Assembly (NCBI GenBank): GCA_036321795.1
Contig: JAWQCY010000003.1
Location: 62,001-126,000 of the forward strand
DNA from: CAKVON01 sp902475665
Lineage (GTDB): Bacteria; Actinomycetota; Coriobacteriia; Coriobacteriales; Atopobiaceae
Reading direction: 5' to 3'
DNA length: 64,000 nucleotides
Positions 8,970-18,596 of this stretch are shown here, one piece after another. The translations under genes and the position numbers were made by a program. Every line of letters begins with the position of its first letter. Positions within the stretch are counted from its first letter, which is position 1. Under the pieces are notes generated by a model. The model did no database searches. It was not told where the DNA came from and saw only the letters and a program-made list of their open reading frames with translations.

Positions 8970-9334
8970 TGAGCGTCACTCCGCTGGAGATCGCCCGCGT
9001 CGCCGCGACCGCGGCCGACGACCGCAAGGCAACCGACATCTGCGTCCTGGACCTTACCGAGGCCTCTGACGTCTGCGATTACTTCGTCATCTGCACCGGC
9101 AGCAACTCGCGCATGGTCGACTCGATCGTCGATGAGGTGGAGGAGAAGGTCCGCGTCAACTGTGACGAGCGTCCCCTGGCCATCGAGGGTCGCGACGAGG
9201 GCACCTGGGTCCTCATGGACTTCGGTCCCGTCGTCGTCCACGTGTTCATGCCCGAGCAGCGCGATTACTACCGCCTCGAGTCGCTTTGGGGCGACGTCCC
9301 CCGCATCGAGCTCGACCTCGAGGGCGCCATGTAG
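8969..9334 (+). CDS. rsfS: Ribosome silencing factor RsfS
   Basis: A 121-residue member of the RsfS/Iojap family, which binds L14 and blocks 30S-50S joining in starved cells. The DLTEASDVCDYFVICTG segment and the late WVLMDFGPVVVHVF motif are diagnostic. It is the last gene of the nadD operon; the next gene, dinB, is convergent and ends 11 bases away. Confidence 0.96.
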   Translation: MSVTPLEIARVAATAADDRKATDICVLDLTEASDVCDYFVICTGSNSRMVDSIVDEVEEKVRVNCDERPLAIEGRDEGTWVLMDFGPVVVHVFMPEQRDYYRLESLWGDVPRIELDLEGAM

Positions 9335-9345
9335 GGGGCGCGTCC

Positions 9346-10680
9346 CTAAAAGTCCTTCTTGCCCATGGGAGCCGTTCCCGTGGTCGCATCTCTAAACCTC
9401 AGGTCGTGACCGTAGGCAAGCGCATCGTCGCCAAAGCGCTTGCGCAGCCTCTCGGTCGCGGCCATGAGGCTCTCGCGCCTCTCGATTCCGTCGTCATCGC
9501 CGCCGAACAGGCTCATCTGGCCCGTTGGCTCACTGCCGAACCCACTCACGCCGACTCCCAGCAACCGAACCGCGACGCCGGGCTTCCAGAGCGTGCCGGC
9601 GAGCTCCCAGGCCGTGTCAAGAATCGTCTTAGGGTCACGTGTGGGCTCGTCCAGCATGCGGCGCGCGCTTCTGGCGTGCGAGTAGTCGTATTTGACGCGC
9701 ACGGTGATCGTCGTGCCCCTCAGGTCACGTCGCATCAGGCGCATGGCCACCATGTCGGACAGGTGTGCGAGCGCGGCCCTCACCTCGTCAGGGCGTGTCA
9801 GGTCTGTCGAGAAGGTCCGTTCGTTCGACACCGACTTGGGCGCCTGTTCGGCGCACGCCTCGGCAACGTCGCTCTGCTCGAGGCCTGCCGCCCTGCGAAC
9901 CATCATGGGTCCCACCTGACCCATGGCCTGCAGTGCCGCCTCGTCCGTCATGCGTGCGAGCTGTCCGAGCGTTCGGACTCCGAGCGAGAGCAGCCTTTGC
10001 TCGGATGCCGCGCCGATTCCGCTCATTGAGCGGACCGGAAGCGGTGCCAGGAAGTCGGCCTCGCAGCCTGGCGGCACCACGGTAAGGCCGCGGGGCTTAT
10101 CGCGTTCCGATGCGATCTTCGCCACGGTCTTACTGGTGCCCATGCCTATCGAGCAGGTTACGCCAAGGTCAGACACTTTGCGCTGGATGCGCGCGCAGAT
10201 TGCCGCGGGACTCTCGCGCGAATACCTTCCGGGTGTCACGTCGAAGAATGCCTCGTCGATGGAGACCTGCTCCACGAAGGGTGTCTCGTCCCCAAGCACT
10301 CGCATCACATGATCGCTCATCTCGCGGTATCGCGCGAAGTTTCCTCGTGTCCAGATGGCGTTCGGGCAAAGCCTTGCGGCTTCGGCCGAGGGCATTGCCG
10401 AGTGGACGCCATAACGGCGTGCCTCGTACGAGGCGGTCGAGACCACGCCTCGCTTGTTGGCAGAGCCGCCGACGATCACGGGCTTGCCGCGCCATTCGGG
10501 ATGATCGAGTTGCTCGACGGACGCAAAGAACGCGTCGAGGTCCAAAAGGCCGACGGCGCGCCCCTTCCACTCGAGTGCGGAAAGCGCGCCCTCCAGCCCC
10601 GGCCCCTCGACGTCGCCCATGGCTTGCGAGGGTCGTTCCGGCTGGTTGTCGTCGTGGTATGTCCGGTCTTGCGAATCCAT
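9346..10680 (-). CDS. dinB: DNA polymerase IV (Y-family translesion polymerase)
   Basis: A 444-residue Y-family polymerase. The first catalytic Asp is in LLDLDAFFASVEQ (D47); the second acidic pair is D142-E143 in SIDEAFFD, a variant of the more usual SIDEAYLD. A helix-hairpin-helix region (MSGIG near 240) and a little-finger domain follow. The ATG at 10680 gives about 40 residues before the catalytic core. Reading the minus strand, TATACT lies six bases before this ATG and no good Shine-Dalgarno is present, so the mRNA may be leaderless, or the true start may be internal. The upstream sensor kinase gene ends 19 bp before it. Confidence 0.93.
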   Translation of the reverse strand: MDSQDRTYHDDNQPERPSQAMGDVEGPGLEGALSALEWKGRAVGLLDLDAFFASVEQLDHPEWRGKPVIVGGSANKRGVVSTASYEARRYGVHSAMPSAEAARLCPNAIWTRGNFARYREMSDHVMRVLGDETPFVEQVSIDEAFFDVTPGRYSRESPAAICARIQRKVSDLGVTCSIGMGTSKTVAKIASERDKPRGLTVVPPGCEADFLAPLPVRSMSGIGAASEQRLLSLGVRTLGQLARMTDEAALQAMGQVGPMMVRRAAGLEQSDVAEACAEQAPKSVSNERTFSTDLTRPDEVRAALAHLSDMVAMRLMRRDLRGTTITVRVKYDYSHARSARRMLDEPTRDPKTILDTAWELAGTLWKPGVAVRLLGVGVSGFGSEPTGQMSLFGGDDDGIERRESLMAATERLRKRFGDDALAYGHDLRFRDATTGTAPMGKKDF

Positions 10681-10699
10681 GGCCCGAGTATATGCGGGT

Positions 10700-11956
10700 C
10701 TACAGGCAGGTGGGAAGCGAAACCGTGAAGGTGGTGCCGTTCTCGCGGTCGCTCGTGGCCCTGATGGTTCCCTCGTTCGCCTCGACGATGCTCTTTGCGA
10801 TGGCGAGGCCCAGGCCAAAGCTTCCCGCCTCTCCGGGCGCGCCCGTGGTTCGGGCCTTGTCGGAGCGGTAGAAGCGCTCAAAGACGTGGGGGAGGTCGGA
10901 CTCGGGGATGGGCTCGCCAAAGTTGGTTACCGAGAAGATCGCGCGAGTTCCCTCGCGTGTGAGCCGAACGTGGACCTCGGTGCCCTTCTCGGCATACTTG
11001 AGGGCGTTGTCGAGCAGCGTCTTGAGCATTCGCTCGAGCTCCTCGGCGCTTCCCTTGACGGCAATCCTCGGAGTGATCTCCGAGCTGATGGACGTTCCCG
11101 ACTCGAAGGCGACCGCATCGTACTGGAGCGTGACCCCCTCGACGAGTTCGGACAACACGAACCTCTCCTGGCTGGCATGGTTGCGAGTCTCGGCGGCGTC
11201 CTCGCTTCTGGCAAGCTCGAGCAGACCCTCGACCAGGCTTCGCATGCGCCCTGCCTCCTCGGAGGTGCTCTCAACCCAACGGCGGGCCTCGTCATCGACG
11301 CCCGAGTTCTGCTTCGAGAGGATCTGCATGTTCGCCAGGATCACCGCGAGCGGGGTCTTAAGCTCGTGCGAGGCGTCTGCGACGAAGCGACGCTGCTGCT
11401 CCCATGAGCGCTCGACGGGGCGCAGTGCCCATGCGGAGAGCTCCCAGCACGCGAAGAACGAGGCACTCATGAGGCCGACGAACAAGGCGACGTCATTGAG
11501 CAGCTGGCGCTTAATCGTCTCGTCGACAGCCGTCGTGTCGGCGATGGCGATGCTCGTCACGCCCCTTTGGGTCTTCGATGCCCAGGCCAGGTGGTTGTGC
11601 GTCGAGTAGAAGGTGAAATTCTGGTTGGCGAGGGCCGTCGAGACGATCTCCGACAGGGTGTCGTCGTCGACGTCGGCGGCAAACTCGTTCATCTTCGATA
11701 CGTCACCGGCAGGGGAGACGATGACCCTGGCGAGAAGGACATGCGTGGAGCCAGGCTCCCGCTCGCCCCTTTCGCGGATTCCCAAGGTGGGCGGTTCGTA
11801 AACCGTGGAGTCGACCGAGCTCTCGAGTGCGTTCGTGACGCTGTCTCGTAGCGTCGTGTATGACGTGAACAACGAAGTGCCAAGAATCACCAGGATGACG
11901 AATCCGAGCAGGGTGCAGGTGATTGCCGTGAACGACCTTCTCAGTCTCTTGAGCAT
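10700..11956 (-). CDS. Two-component sensor histidine kinase
   Basis: A 418-residue membrane kinase. TM1 is at about 14-34, an extracytoplasmic sensor segment runs to about 152, and TM2 is at about 154-174. The HisKA domain carries the phospho-acceptor H197 in DASHELKTPLAVI. The HATPase domain has TLLDNALKYA and FGLGLAIAKS. I see no clear HAMP domain between TM2 and the H-box. It lies 35 bp downstream of the response regulator and is presumably co-transcribed with it. The stimulus is unknown; the sensor segment resembles no family I can name. Confidence 0.9.
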   Translation of the reverse strand: MLKRLRRSFTAITCTLLGFVILVILGTSLFTSYTTLRDSVTNALESSVDSTVYEPPTLGIRERGEREPGSTHVLLARVIVSPAGDVSKMNEFAADVDDDTLSEIVSTALANQNFTFYSTHNHLAWASKTQRGVTSIAIADTTAVDETIKRQLLNDVALFVGLMSASFFACWELSAWALRPVERSWEQQRRFVADASHELKTPLAVILANMQILSKQNSGVDDEARRWVESTSEEAGRMRSLVEGLLELARSEDAAETRNHASQERFVLSELVEGVTLQYDAVAFESGTSISSEITPRIAVKGSAEELERMLKTLLDNALKYAEKGTEVHVRLTREGTRAIFSVTNFGEPIPESDLPHVFERFYRSDKARTTGAPGEAGSFGLGLAIAKSIVEANEGTIRATSDRENGTTFTVSLPTCL

Positions 11957-11991
11957 GTGACCTCCGAGGACGCGGCTGGGACCCTAACAGC

Positions 11992-12681
<690 letters not shown>

Positions 12682-12815
12682 CTTTTGGCTCCCCACGATC
12701 TCCGTTGTGGTCGTTGGACGCGGATGCATCCCGCCAACGTATACTCATGTTGCTTAAAACTATGGTACCCAAATCTCTGAATTACCTCTTAAAGCAAGGC
12801 GGGGCATGCTGTTCC

Positions 12816-12831
12816 GAATGTCCGGACGTTC
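12816..12831. promoter_or_regulatory. 16-bp near-perfect palindrome between the divergent regulator and rpsP genes
   Basis: GAATGTCC and GGACGTTC form an inverted repeat with one mismatch pair around the central CCGG. Further GTTC repeats lie close by (12811, 12828, 12835). The position between divergent genes suits an operator, possibly for the adjacent response regulator, but nothing proves binding. The whole 12682-12952 gap holds no convincing ORF. It also carries GCACTTCTC at 12849-12857, one of the recurrent GAGAAG elements. Confidence 0.35.
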
Positions 12832-12952
12832 ACCGTTCCACAAAATTCGCACTTCTCAGCATGCTTCCGTTGTCCTATCATTATCAGCTGCTTTATGTGG
12901 CTACGCGGCGATCATCCCTAATACTCGCGCCGCACGTCTGGAGGAGTTTTAA

Positions 12953-13288
12953 TTGGCAGTCAAGATTCGTCTGGCCCGTCACGGTGCCAAGAAGCGTCCG
13001 TTCTACCGCGTCGTCGTCGCTGACGGCCGTATGCCCCGCGACGGTCGCTACATCGAGCTGGTCGGCCGCTACAACCCGCTGACCAACCCGAAGACCATCG
13101 AGCTGGACCTCGAGAAGGTCGACGCCTGGATCGCCAAGGGCGCTCAGCCGACCAACGCCGTCTCTCACCTCATCGACATCGCCCGTGGCGACGCCCCCGA
13201 GCCCGAGAAGAAGGCCAAGAAGTCCAAGAAGCAGATCGCCAAGGACGCCGAGGCTGCCGAGGCCGCTGCTGCCGAGTCTGCCGAGTAG
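12953..13288 (+). CDS. rpsP: 30S ribosomal protein S16
   Basis: A 111-residue protein with the S16 N-terminus MAVKIRLARHGAKKRPFYRVVV and the conserved PRDGRYIELVGRYNPL. The core is followed by a lysine-then-alanine/glutamate-rich tail of about 25 residues. The start codon is TTG (12953) with a good GGAGGAG six bases upstream; no ATG or GTG fits. It is the first gene of the standard rpsP-khpA-rimM-trmD cluster. Confidence 0.97.
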   Translation: MAVKIRLARHGAKKRPFYRVVVADGRMPRDGRYIELVGRYNPLTNPKTIELDLEKVDAWIAKGAQPTNAVSHLIDIARGDAPEPEKKAKKSKKQIAKDAEAAEAAAAESAE

Positions 13289-13291
13289 CGC

Positions 13292-13591
13292 ATGGATCCC
13301 GAGAGGATCGAGGCCGAGGAGACCGACGAGGCCGTCGAGGCCGAGCTGCCCTCCGACAAGGTCGCCGATCTCGTCGAGTACGTCGTGTGCGGCTTGGTTG
13401 ACGATGTCGACTCCGTGTCGCTCGACGTCACCGACGGCGATGATGGCACTCTGATCGAGGTCAGCTGCGACGAGGCCGATGCCGGCAAGGTCATTGGCCG
13501 TCGCGGTCGCACCATCAAGGCCATTCGCACGATCGCCCGTGCGCTCGGCCAGCGCGTCGGCACCTCTGTCGACGTGGAAGTCCTGGGCTAG
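13292..13591 (+). CDS. khpA: KH-domain RNA-binding protein KhpA
   Basis: A 99-residue protein with a single KH domain marked by GKVIGRRGRTIKAIR near residues 68-82. In Firmicutes KhpA (YlqC) binds RNA, often with KhpB/Jag, and influences division and translation. Here an acidic N-terminal extension of about 20 residues precedes the domain. It lies three bases after the rpsP stop, its conserved position. Confidence 0.93.
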   Translation: MDPERIEAEETDEAVEAELPSDKVADLVEYVVCGLVDDVDSVSLDVTDGDDGTLIEVSCDEADAGKVIGRRGRTIKAIRTIARALGQRVGTSVDVEVLG

Positions 13592-13600
13592 GGCACATCC

Positions 13601-14119
13601 GTGTACGAGGAGCTTCGTGCCATAGCCACGGTCTCAAAGACACATGGCAAAAAGGGGGAGGTCGTGACGGTTCCCGTCGGCGGCCTTCCCCTTCTTCTGC
13701 ACGAGGGGCTAGACGTTTGCGTCGTCCCTCCCGAGCTCAAGGGCCCCAGGTGGAGGCGTGTCGTCTCCGCTGGCGACGGGGATACCGCGCAGCTCGTTAG
13801 CCTTACTGGCTGTGATGACCTCACGTCCGCCGAGGCGATTGTGGGCAAGACCCTTCTCGCACGCAATGCCGATCTGCCTGATGACATTGAGTTGCTTGAT
13901 GCCGAGGGCATAATTGGCCTTTCTGTCATGGATGAGGCCTATGGCGACATCGGTCTTGTCGAGGAGGTCATGAGGGGTCCCGTCAACGATGTCTGGGTCG
14001 TTCGCGGCGAGCCTGGAGAGACCCTCGTTCCCGCCGTGCCTGATCTTGTGCTGGGCATCGACGATGGGGGCGTCTTGCACGTTGACCTTCCGGACGGGCT
14101 TGTCGGCGCGTCCGACTGA
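13601..14119 (+). CDS. rimM: 16S rRNA processing protein RimM
   Basis: A 172-residue protein with the N-terminal RimM beta-barrel signature IATVSKTHGKKGEV and a C-terminal PRC-barrel-like half (GLSVMDEAYGDIG near 108). RimM binds S19 and assists 30S head assembly. It starts at GTG 13601, nine bases after khpA, and precedes trmD, the normal neighbour. The sequence is somewhat divergent in the middle, but gene order makes the call secure. Confidence 0.92.
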   Translation: MYEELRAIATVSKTHGKKGEVVTVPVGGLPLLLHEGLDVCVVPPELKGPRWRRVVSAGDGDTAQLVSLTGCDDLTSAEAIVGKTLLARNADLPDDIELLDAEGIIGLSVMDEAYGDIGLVEEVMRGPVNDVWVVRGEPGETLVPAVPDLVLGIDDGGVLHVDLPDGLVGASD

Positions 14120-14148
14120 CGCAGGCGATCGGCTTTCTGGAGGAAAGC

Positions 14149-14913
14149 ATGTCAAAGCTCTACGAGGTCCTCTCGGTATTTCCCGAGGTCTTCGATTCGT
14201 ACCTGACAGCCTCGATCATGGGCCGTGCCCGTGAGCGGGGCATATTCGAGTTCAGGGCGCACGATTTGCGTGACTGGACGCACGACCGCCACAGGACCGT
14301 TGACGACGCGCCCTTCGGTGGCGGCCAGGGCATGCTTATGAAGCCCGCGCCGATCTACGAGGCCCTTGACGACATTTCCGCCGAGGGGCCCCGTCCCCAT
14401 GTCGTCTTCTTCACCCCGTGTGGCACCCCCTTCGACCAGGCGGTTGCGGAGAGACTCTCGCGAGAGGACCGTGTCCTGTTCGTGTGCGGTCGCTATGAGG
14501 GTATCGACGAGCGCGCCTATGCACTTGCCGACGAGACCATCTCGCTTGGTGACTACGTCCTTACGGGTGGGGAGCTTGCCGCGCTTGTGGTCATCGACTC
14601 CGTGGTGCGCCTTCTGCCTGGTGCCCTTGGTGACGAGATGAGCGCGAAAGACGAGTCCTTCTCGTCGGGATTGCTTGAGTACGCCCAGTACACGAGGCCG
14701 TCGGAATATCGCGGAATGTCCGTTCCGGAAGTGCTTCTGTCGGGTGACCACGCGAAGGTCGATGCGTGGCGCCGCGCAAACGCCATCGAGAGGACCGCGT
14801 CGTTGAGGCCCGACCTTCTCGAGTCTGCTGGCCTTACGCCCGAAGAGGTTGAGTTCGCCCGTACGGTGGCCGCAAAGTCTGACCTCCGACGCGCGGGGGA
14901 GGGCGATGCGTGA
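14149..14913 (+). CDS. trmD: tRNA (guanine-N1)-methyltransferase
   Basis: A 254-residue SPOUT-class methyltransferase that makes m1G37 in tRNAs with G36. The trefoil-knot SAM-binding motifs are visible: CGRYEGIDERAY near 112-124 and SLGDYVLTGGELAAL near 132-146. ATG 14149 has GGAGGA seven bases upstream. In many relatives rplS follows; here lepB follows and rplS lies about 10 kb downstream. Confidence 0.97.
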   Translation: MSKLYEVLSVFPEVFDSYLTASIMGRARERGIFEFRAHDLRDWTHDRHRTVDDAPFGGGQGMLMKPAPIYEALDDISAEGPRPHVVFFTPCGTPFDQAVAERLSREDRVLFVCGRYEGIDERAYALADETISLGDYVLTGGELAALVVIDSVVRLLPGALGDEMSAKDESFSSGLLEYAQYTRPSEYRGMSVPEVLLSGDHAKVDAWRRANAIERTASLRPDLLESAGLTPEEVEFARTVAAKSDLRRAGEGDA

Positions 14914-15452
14914 TGAAGACCGTGTCGAGCGTCGTTCGCTATTTCATCGTCGTCACTCTTGCCGTGGCGGTCGCACTTCTCATCCGCACGTTCGTCGCGG
15001 AGCCCTACATCGTGCCCACAGGTTCGATGCTACCGACCATCAAGCTCGAGGACAGGCTGGTGGGGGAGAAGATCACCTACCTTACCCGCACTCCGCAGGC
15101 TGGCGAGGTAATCACCTTCGACAGCCCCGCCGAGCCGGGGGTCACGCTCATCAAGCGTGTCATCGCTACCGGCGGCCAGTCCGTCGACCTGCGTGACGGG
15201 TCGGTCTATGTCGACGGGAAGAAGCTTGACGAGCCTTATGTCAACGGCGAGCCCTCCGAGCCGCTGGGCGTTTGCGCCGTCGAAGGTGGCATCAGCTATC
15301 CCTACACGGTGCCCGAGGACTACGTGTGGGTCATGGGCGACAACAGGACCGACTCGCTCGACTCGCGCTACTTTGGCCCCGTTCCGCTTTATTCCGTCAG
15401 CTCGAGGGCGCTGTTCATCTTCTGGCCGCCCTCGGATGCGAGTATGCTTTAG
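14910..15452 (+). CDS. lepB: Signal peptidase I
   Basis: A 180-residue type I signal peptidase with one N-terminal membrane anchor (about residues 11-26). The catalytic Ser39 lies in VPTGSMLPT and the general-base Lys82 in TLIKRVIA. The later GDNRTDSLDSRYFG box is characteristic. It cleaves signal peptides on the outer face of the membrane. The start may be GTG 14910 (GTGA overlap with trmD) or the adjacent ATG 14913; the SD fits both. Confidence 0.95.
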   Translation: MMKTVSSVVRYFIVVTLAVAVALLIRTFVAEPYIVPTGSMLPTIKLEDRLVGEKITYLTRTPQAGEVITFDSPAEPGVTLIKRVIATGGQSVDLRDGSVYVDGKKLDEPYVNGEPSEPLGVCAVEGGISYPYTVPEDYVWVMGDNRTDSLDSRYFGPVPLYSVSSRALFIFWPPSDASML

Positions 15453-15523
15453 GGGTCTGCGGCATCGTGTCGCAAGGCCCGTCCACGTACGTTAGCCCGC
15501 TTCTTGGGAGGAGATTTTCGGTC

Positions 15524-16432
15524 ATGAGCGACAAGCCCCTGACGTTCCAAGACATGATTCTCGCGCTCGAGCACTACTGGGCGCAGCAGGGTTGCACCGT
15601 CATGCAGCCGTACGACAGCGAGGTCGGTGCCGGCACCTTCCACACTGCAACCACGCTGCGTTCGCTCGGCCCCGCGGCCTGGCGCACCTGCTACCCGCAG
15701 CCGTGCCGCCGTCCCGCCGATGGCCGCTATGGCGAGAACCCCAACCGTCTGCAGCACTACTACCAGTTCCAGGTTCTTCTCAAGCCGTCGCCCGTCGACT
15801 CGCAGGAACTCTACCTCGGCTCGCTTGCGGCCATCGGCCTCGATCCCGCCGACCACGACGTCCGCTTCGTCGAGGACGACTGGGAGAGCCCGACCCTGGG
15901 TGCCTGGGGCCTTGGCTGGGAGGTCTGGCTCAACGGCATGGAGGTCACGCAGTTCACGTACTTCCAGCAGGTCGGCGGCATCGAGGTCGACCCCGTTCCC
16001 GCCGAGATCACCTACGGCCTCGAGCGCATCGCCATGTATGCCCAGGGCGTCAACTCCGTCTACGACCTCGTCTGGAGCTACCTGCCCGACGGCACGTCCA
16101 TGACCTACGGCGAGGTTTTCCTCGAGAACGAGCGTGAGTTCAGCGCCTACAACTTCGAGGTCGCCAACGTCGAGATGATGCGCCAGAAGTTCGACGACTA
16201 CGAGTGCGAGTGCCACAGCTGTCTCGAGGCGCACCTGCCGCTTCCCGCATACGACTGCGTCATGAAGTGCAGCCACGCGTTCAACCTGCTCGACAGCCGA
16301 GGTGCCCTCTCCGCGGTCGAGCGAGCTAACTACATCCTGCGCGTCCGCACCGTCGCCAAGGCATGCTGCGAGGCCTACATGGCCGAGGTTGCCGCCTGCG
16401 ACGACGACGCCAAGAAGGGGGAGGTGGCCTAG
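15524..16432 (+). CDS. glyQ: Glycyl-tRNA synthetase alpha subunit
   Basis: A 302-residue class II synthetase subunit with the GlyQ hallmark LTFQDMILALEHYWAQQGC at the N-terminus and QPYDSEVGAGTFHTAT soon after. It forms the alpha2/beta2 GlyRS with GlyS and holds the aminoacylation site. ATG 15524 has GGGAGGAG ten bases upstream. The bacterial two-subunit GlyRS, rather than the single-chain form of many actinobacteria, agrees with a Coriobacteriia-like host. The 71-bp upstream gap is too small for a T-box. Confidence 0.97.
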   Translation: MSDKPLTFQDMILALEHYWAQQGCTVMQPYDSEVGAGTFHTATTLRSLGPAAWRTCYPQPCRRPADGRYGENPNRLQHYYQFQVLLKPSPVDSQELYLGSLAAIGLDPADHDVRFVEDDWESPTLGAWGLGWEVWLNGMEVTQFTYFQQVGGIEVDPVPAEITYGLERIAMYAQGVNSVYDLVWSYLPDGTSMTYGEVFLENEREFSAYNFEVANVEMMRQKFDDYECECHSCLEAHLPLPAYDCVMKCSHAFNLLDSRGALSAVERANYILRVRTVAKACCEAYMAEVAACDDDAKKGEVA

Positions 16433-18529
16433 ATGGCACAGACCAAGAGCTTCCTGCTGGAGATCGGCACCGAGGAGATGCCCTCCGCCCCGCTGATCAA
16501 CGCCGTCAAGCAGCTCGGCAAGATGGTCGCTGCGGGCCTTGATGATGCCGGCCTGGCCCACGGTGACGTGCGCGTCCTTTCGACCCCGCGTCGCCTCGCC
16601 GCCATCGTGTCCGACGTCGCCACCCAGACCGACGAGGTCCACGAGGTCAAGCGTGGCCCCGCGGCCAGCATCGCATTTGACGCCGACGGCAACCCCACCA
16701 AGGCCGCGATTGGCTTCGGTCGCAAGTTCGGTGTCGACGCGTCCGACCTCGTTCGTCGCGAGGACTCCGACGGTCGCGAGTACGTCTTTGCCGAGAAGAA
16801 CGTCGAGTCGCGTCCGGCCATCCCCATCCTGACCAAGGTCTCCCAGGACGTCATCGCCGGCCTGCAGTGGCCCAACTACCGTAGTCAGCGCTGGGGGTCC
16901 GAGCATGCCACCTTCGTCCGACCCGTCCGCTGGATCTGCGCACTTCTCGGCAGTGAGGTCGTGCCCGTCTCCTACGCCGACGTCACTAGCTCCAACGTCA
17001 CCCGTGGCCACCGCGTCCTTGGCCCCGGCGAGCACGTCGTCGCCTGCCCCGAGGATTACGAGTCCGTGCTCGAGGCGGCCGGCGTTCGCACGGCCGAGGA
17101 GCGCGTCCGTGTGATTCGCGAGCAGATCGCCCAGGTCGAGGCCGAGCGTGACGGTGCCCACGTTGACACCCCCAAGAAGACCTTCGACGAGGTCGTCAAC
17201 CTCTGCGAGTGGCCTACCGTGCTGGTCGGCAAGTTCGACGAGGAGTTCCTGGATGTCCCGCACGAGATCATCTGCGAGTCCATGCTCTCCAACCAACGTT
17301 ACTTCCCGATCTACGATTGTGACGGCAACCTCACCCGAGAGTTCGTCGTCGTCTCCAACGGCAACCCCGACTGCTCCGCGACCATCATCGACGGCAACGA
17401 GCGTGTCGTTCGCGCTCGCCTGGACGACGCGAAGTTCTTCTACGAGGAGGACCTCAAGGTCTCCCTCGACGAGTTCGCGTCCCGTCTGGACAAGGTCGTC
17501 TTCCAGGAGAAGCTCGGCACCGTCCTGCAGAAGGTCGAGCGCATGGAGGTCATCTCCCGTCGCTCCGCCGAGCTCTGCGGGCTTTCCGCCGAGGATGTCG
17601 AGAAGACCGTGCGTGCCGCCCACCTCGCCAAGGCCGACCTGGTGAGTCAGGCCGTCGTCGAGTTCACGAGCCAGCAGGGCGTCATGGGTGGCTATTACGC
17701 CAAGGCCGCCGGCGAGCCCGTCGAGGTCTGCGAGGCCATTGCCGAGCACTACCGTCCTCGCTTTGCCGGCGACGAGCTGCCTTCCGGCACCGTCGGCAAG
17801 CTCGTGGCCCTCTCCGACAAGCTCGATACCGTCTGCGGCATCTTTGCCATCGACGAGCCGCCCACTGGCTCCTCCGACCCGTTCGCCGTCCGTCGATCCG
17901 CCATTGGCGTCATCGCACTTCTCAGGTCGCTTCCCCAGTTTGCCCTCCGCGATCTCATTGCCTGCGCGCTTGATTCGCTGGCTGCCCAGGGCGTCGTGTT
18001 CGATGCCGAGAAGGTCGCGGGTGACGTCGCCACGTTCTTCTCTGGCAGGCTTGCGAGCATCGCCCGCGACGAGGGCGTGCGTCCCGACACCATCGATGCC
18101 CTTGCCTCTGCCGACATCATCGATCCGACCGAGTTCCTCCGTCGCGCCCATGCGCTCGAGGACGCTCGCGCCGACGAGCCCGAGCTGTTCGATGACCTGG
18201 CCACTGCCTATGCCCGCGCCTCCCACCTGGGCGATGCCGCGCTAGGCTGCGACGTCGACGCCGACTCGCTTGGCGGTGCCGAGTCCACTCTGCTCGCTGC
18301 CTGCGATGCGGGTGAGGCCAGCGTCCAGGCGCACCTTGCCGCAGGGGACTACGAGGCGGCGCTGGCCGACCTCGCCGGTCTTCGCGAGCCGATCGACACT
18401 TTCTTCGACGAGGTCCTTGTCATGGACGAGAATGAGGCGATCCGAAACAACAGGCTTCGCCTTCTCAACAGGTTCGCGCGCGTCTTCGATGGAGTCGCCG
18501 ATATCGGCGCGCTCGCGAGGAAGCGCTAA
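16433..18529 (+). CDS. glyS: Glycyl-tRNA synthetase beta subunit
   Basis: A 698-residue partner of GlyQ, involved in tRNA binding. Diagnostic parts include LLEIGTEEMPS at the N-terminus, the RWGSEHATFVRPVRWI segment near 145 and the HD-like and anticodon-binding regions toward the C-terminus (NRLRLLNRFARVFDGVADI). ATG 16433 follows the glyQ stop with no gap. A promoter-like TGGTATAAC lies two bases after its stop codon. Confidence 0.97.
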   Translation: MAQTKSFLLEIGTEEMPSAPLINAVKQLGKMVAAGLDDAGLAHGDVRVLSTPRRLAAIVSDVATQTDEVHEVKRGPAASIAFDADGNPTKAAIGFGRKFGVDASDLVRREDSDGREYVFAEKNVESRPAIPILTKVSQDVIAGLQWPNYRSQRWGSEHATFVRPVRWICALLGSEVVPVSYADVTSSNVTRGHRVLGPGEHVVACPEDYESVLEAAGVRTAEERVRVIREQIAQVEAERDGAHVDTPKKTFDEVVNLCEWPTVLVGKFDEEFLDVPHEIICESMLSNQRYFPIYDCDGNLTREFVVVSNGNPDCSATIIDGNERVVRARLDDAKFFYEEDLKVSLDEFASRLDKVVFQEKLGTVLQKVERMEVISRRSAELCGLSAEDVEKTVRAAHLAKADLVSQAVVEFTSQQGVMGGYYAKAAGEPVEVCEAIAEHYRPRFAGDELPSGTVGKLVALSDKLDTVCGIFAIDEPPTGSSDPFAVRRSAIGVIALLRSLPQFALRDLIACALDSLAAQGVVFDAEKVAGDVATFFSGRLASIARDEGVRPDTIDALASADIIDPTEFLRRAHALEDARADEPELFDDLATAYARASHLGDAALGCDVDADSLGGAESTLLAACDAGEASVQAHLAAGDYEAALADLAGLREPIDTFFDEVLVMDENEAIRNNRLRLLNRFARVFDGVADIGALARKR

Positions 18530-18530
18530 C

Positions 18531-18539
18531 TGGTATAAC
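18531..18539 (+). promoter_or_regulatory. Extended -10 promoter element for ppsR
   Basis: TGG followed by TATAAC, directly downstream of the glyS stop. No good -35 lies at the usual spacing, as expected for extended -10 promoters. It would give a leader of about 50 nt to the GTG start of ppsR. Confidence 0.5.
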
Positions 18540-18596
18540 TGTGCAACAAAGTTCGTCCCGATTCCCGTAACCCAAAAGATGGAAAGGGTGGCATTC

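Noticed and set aside
9331..9350. Terminator hairpin between convergent rsfS and dinB
   Set aside because: TAGGG/CCCTA is only 5 bp and is largely made of the two stop codons facing each other; there is no T-run.
12811..12840. LexA/SOS box in the regulator-rpsP gap
   Set aside because: The dyad is GAAT-N8-GTTC, not GAAC-N4-GTTC, and the neighbouring genes are not SOS genes.
12705..13082. ORF of about 125 codons upstream of and overlapping rpsP
   Set aside because: No Shine-Dalgarno or recognisable domain, and it overlaps rpsP out of frame for most of the S16 core.
15449..18226. Very long open frame (about 925 codons) on the minus strand
   Set aside because: It is antisense to glyQ-glyS, which are unmistakable. 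Long antisense frames are expected in high-G+C DNA with biased third positions; the translation has no recognisable domains.
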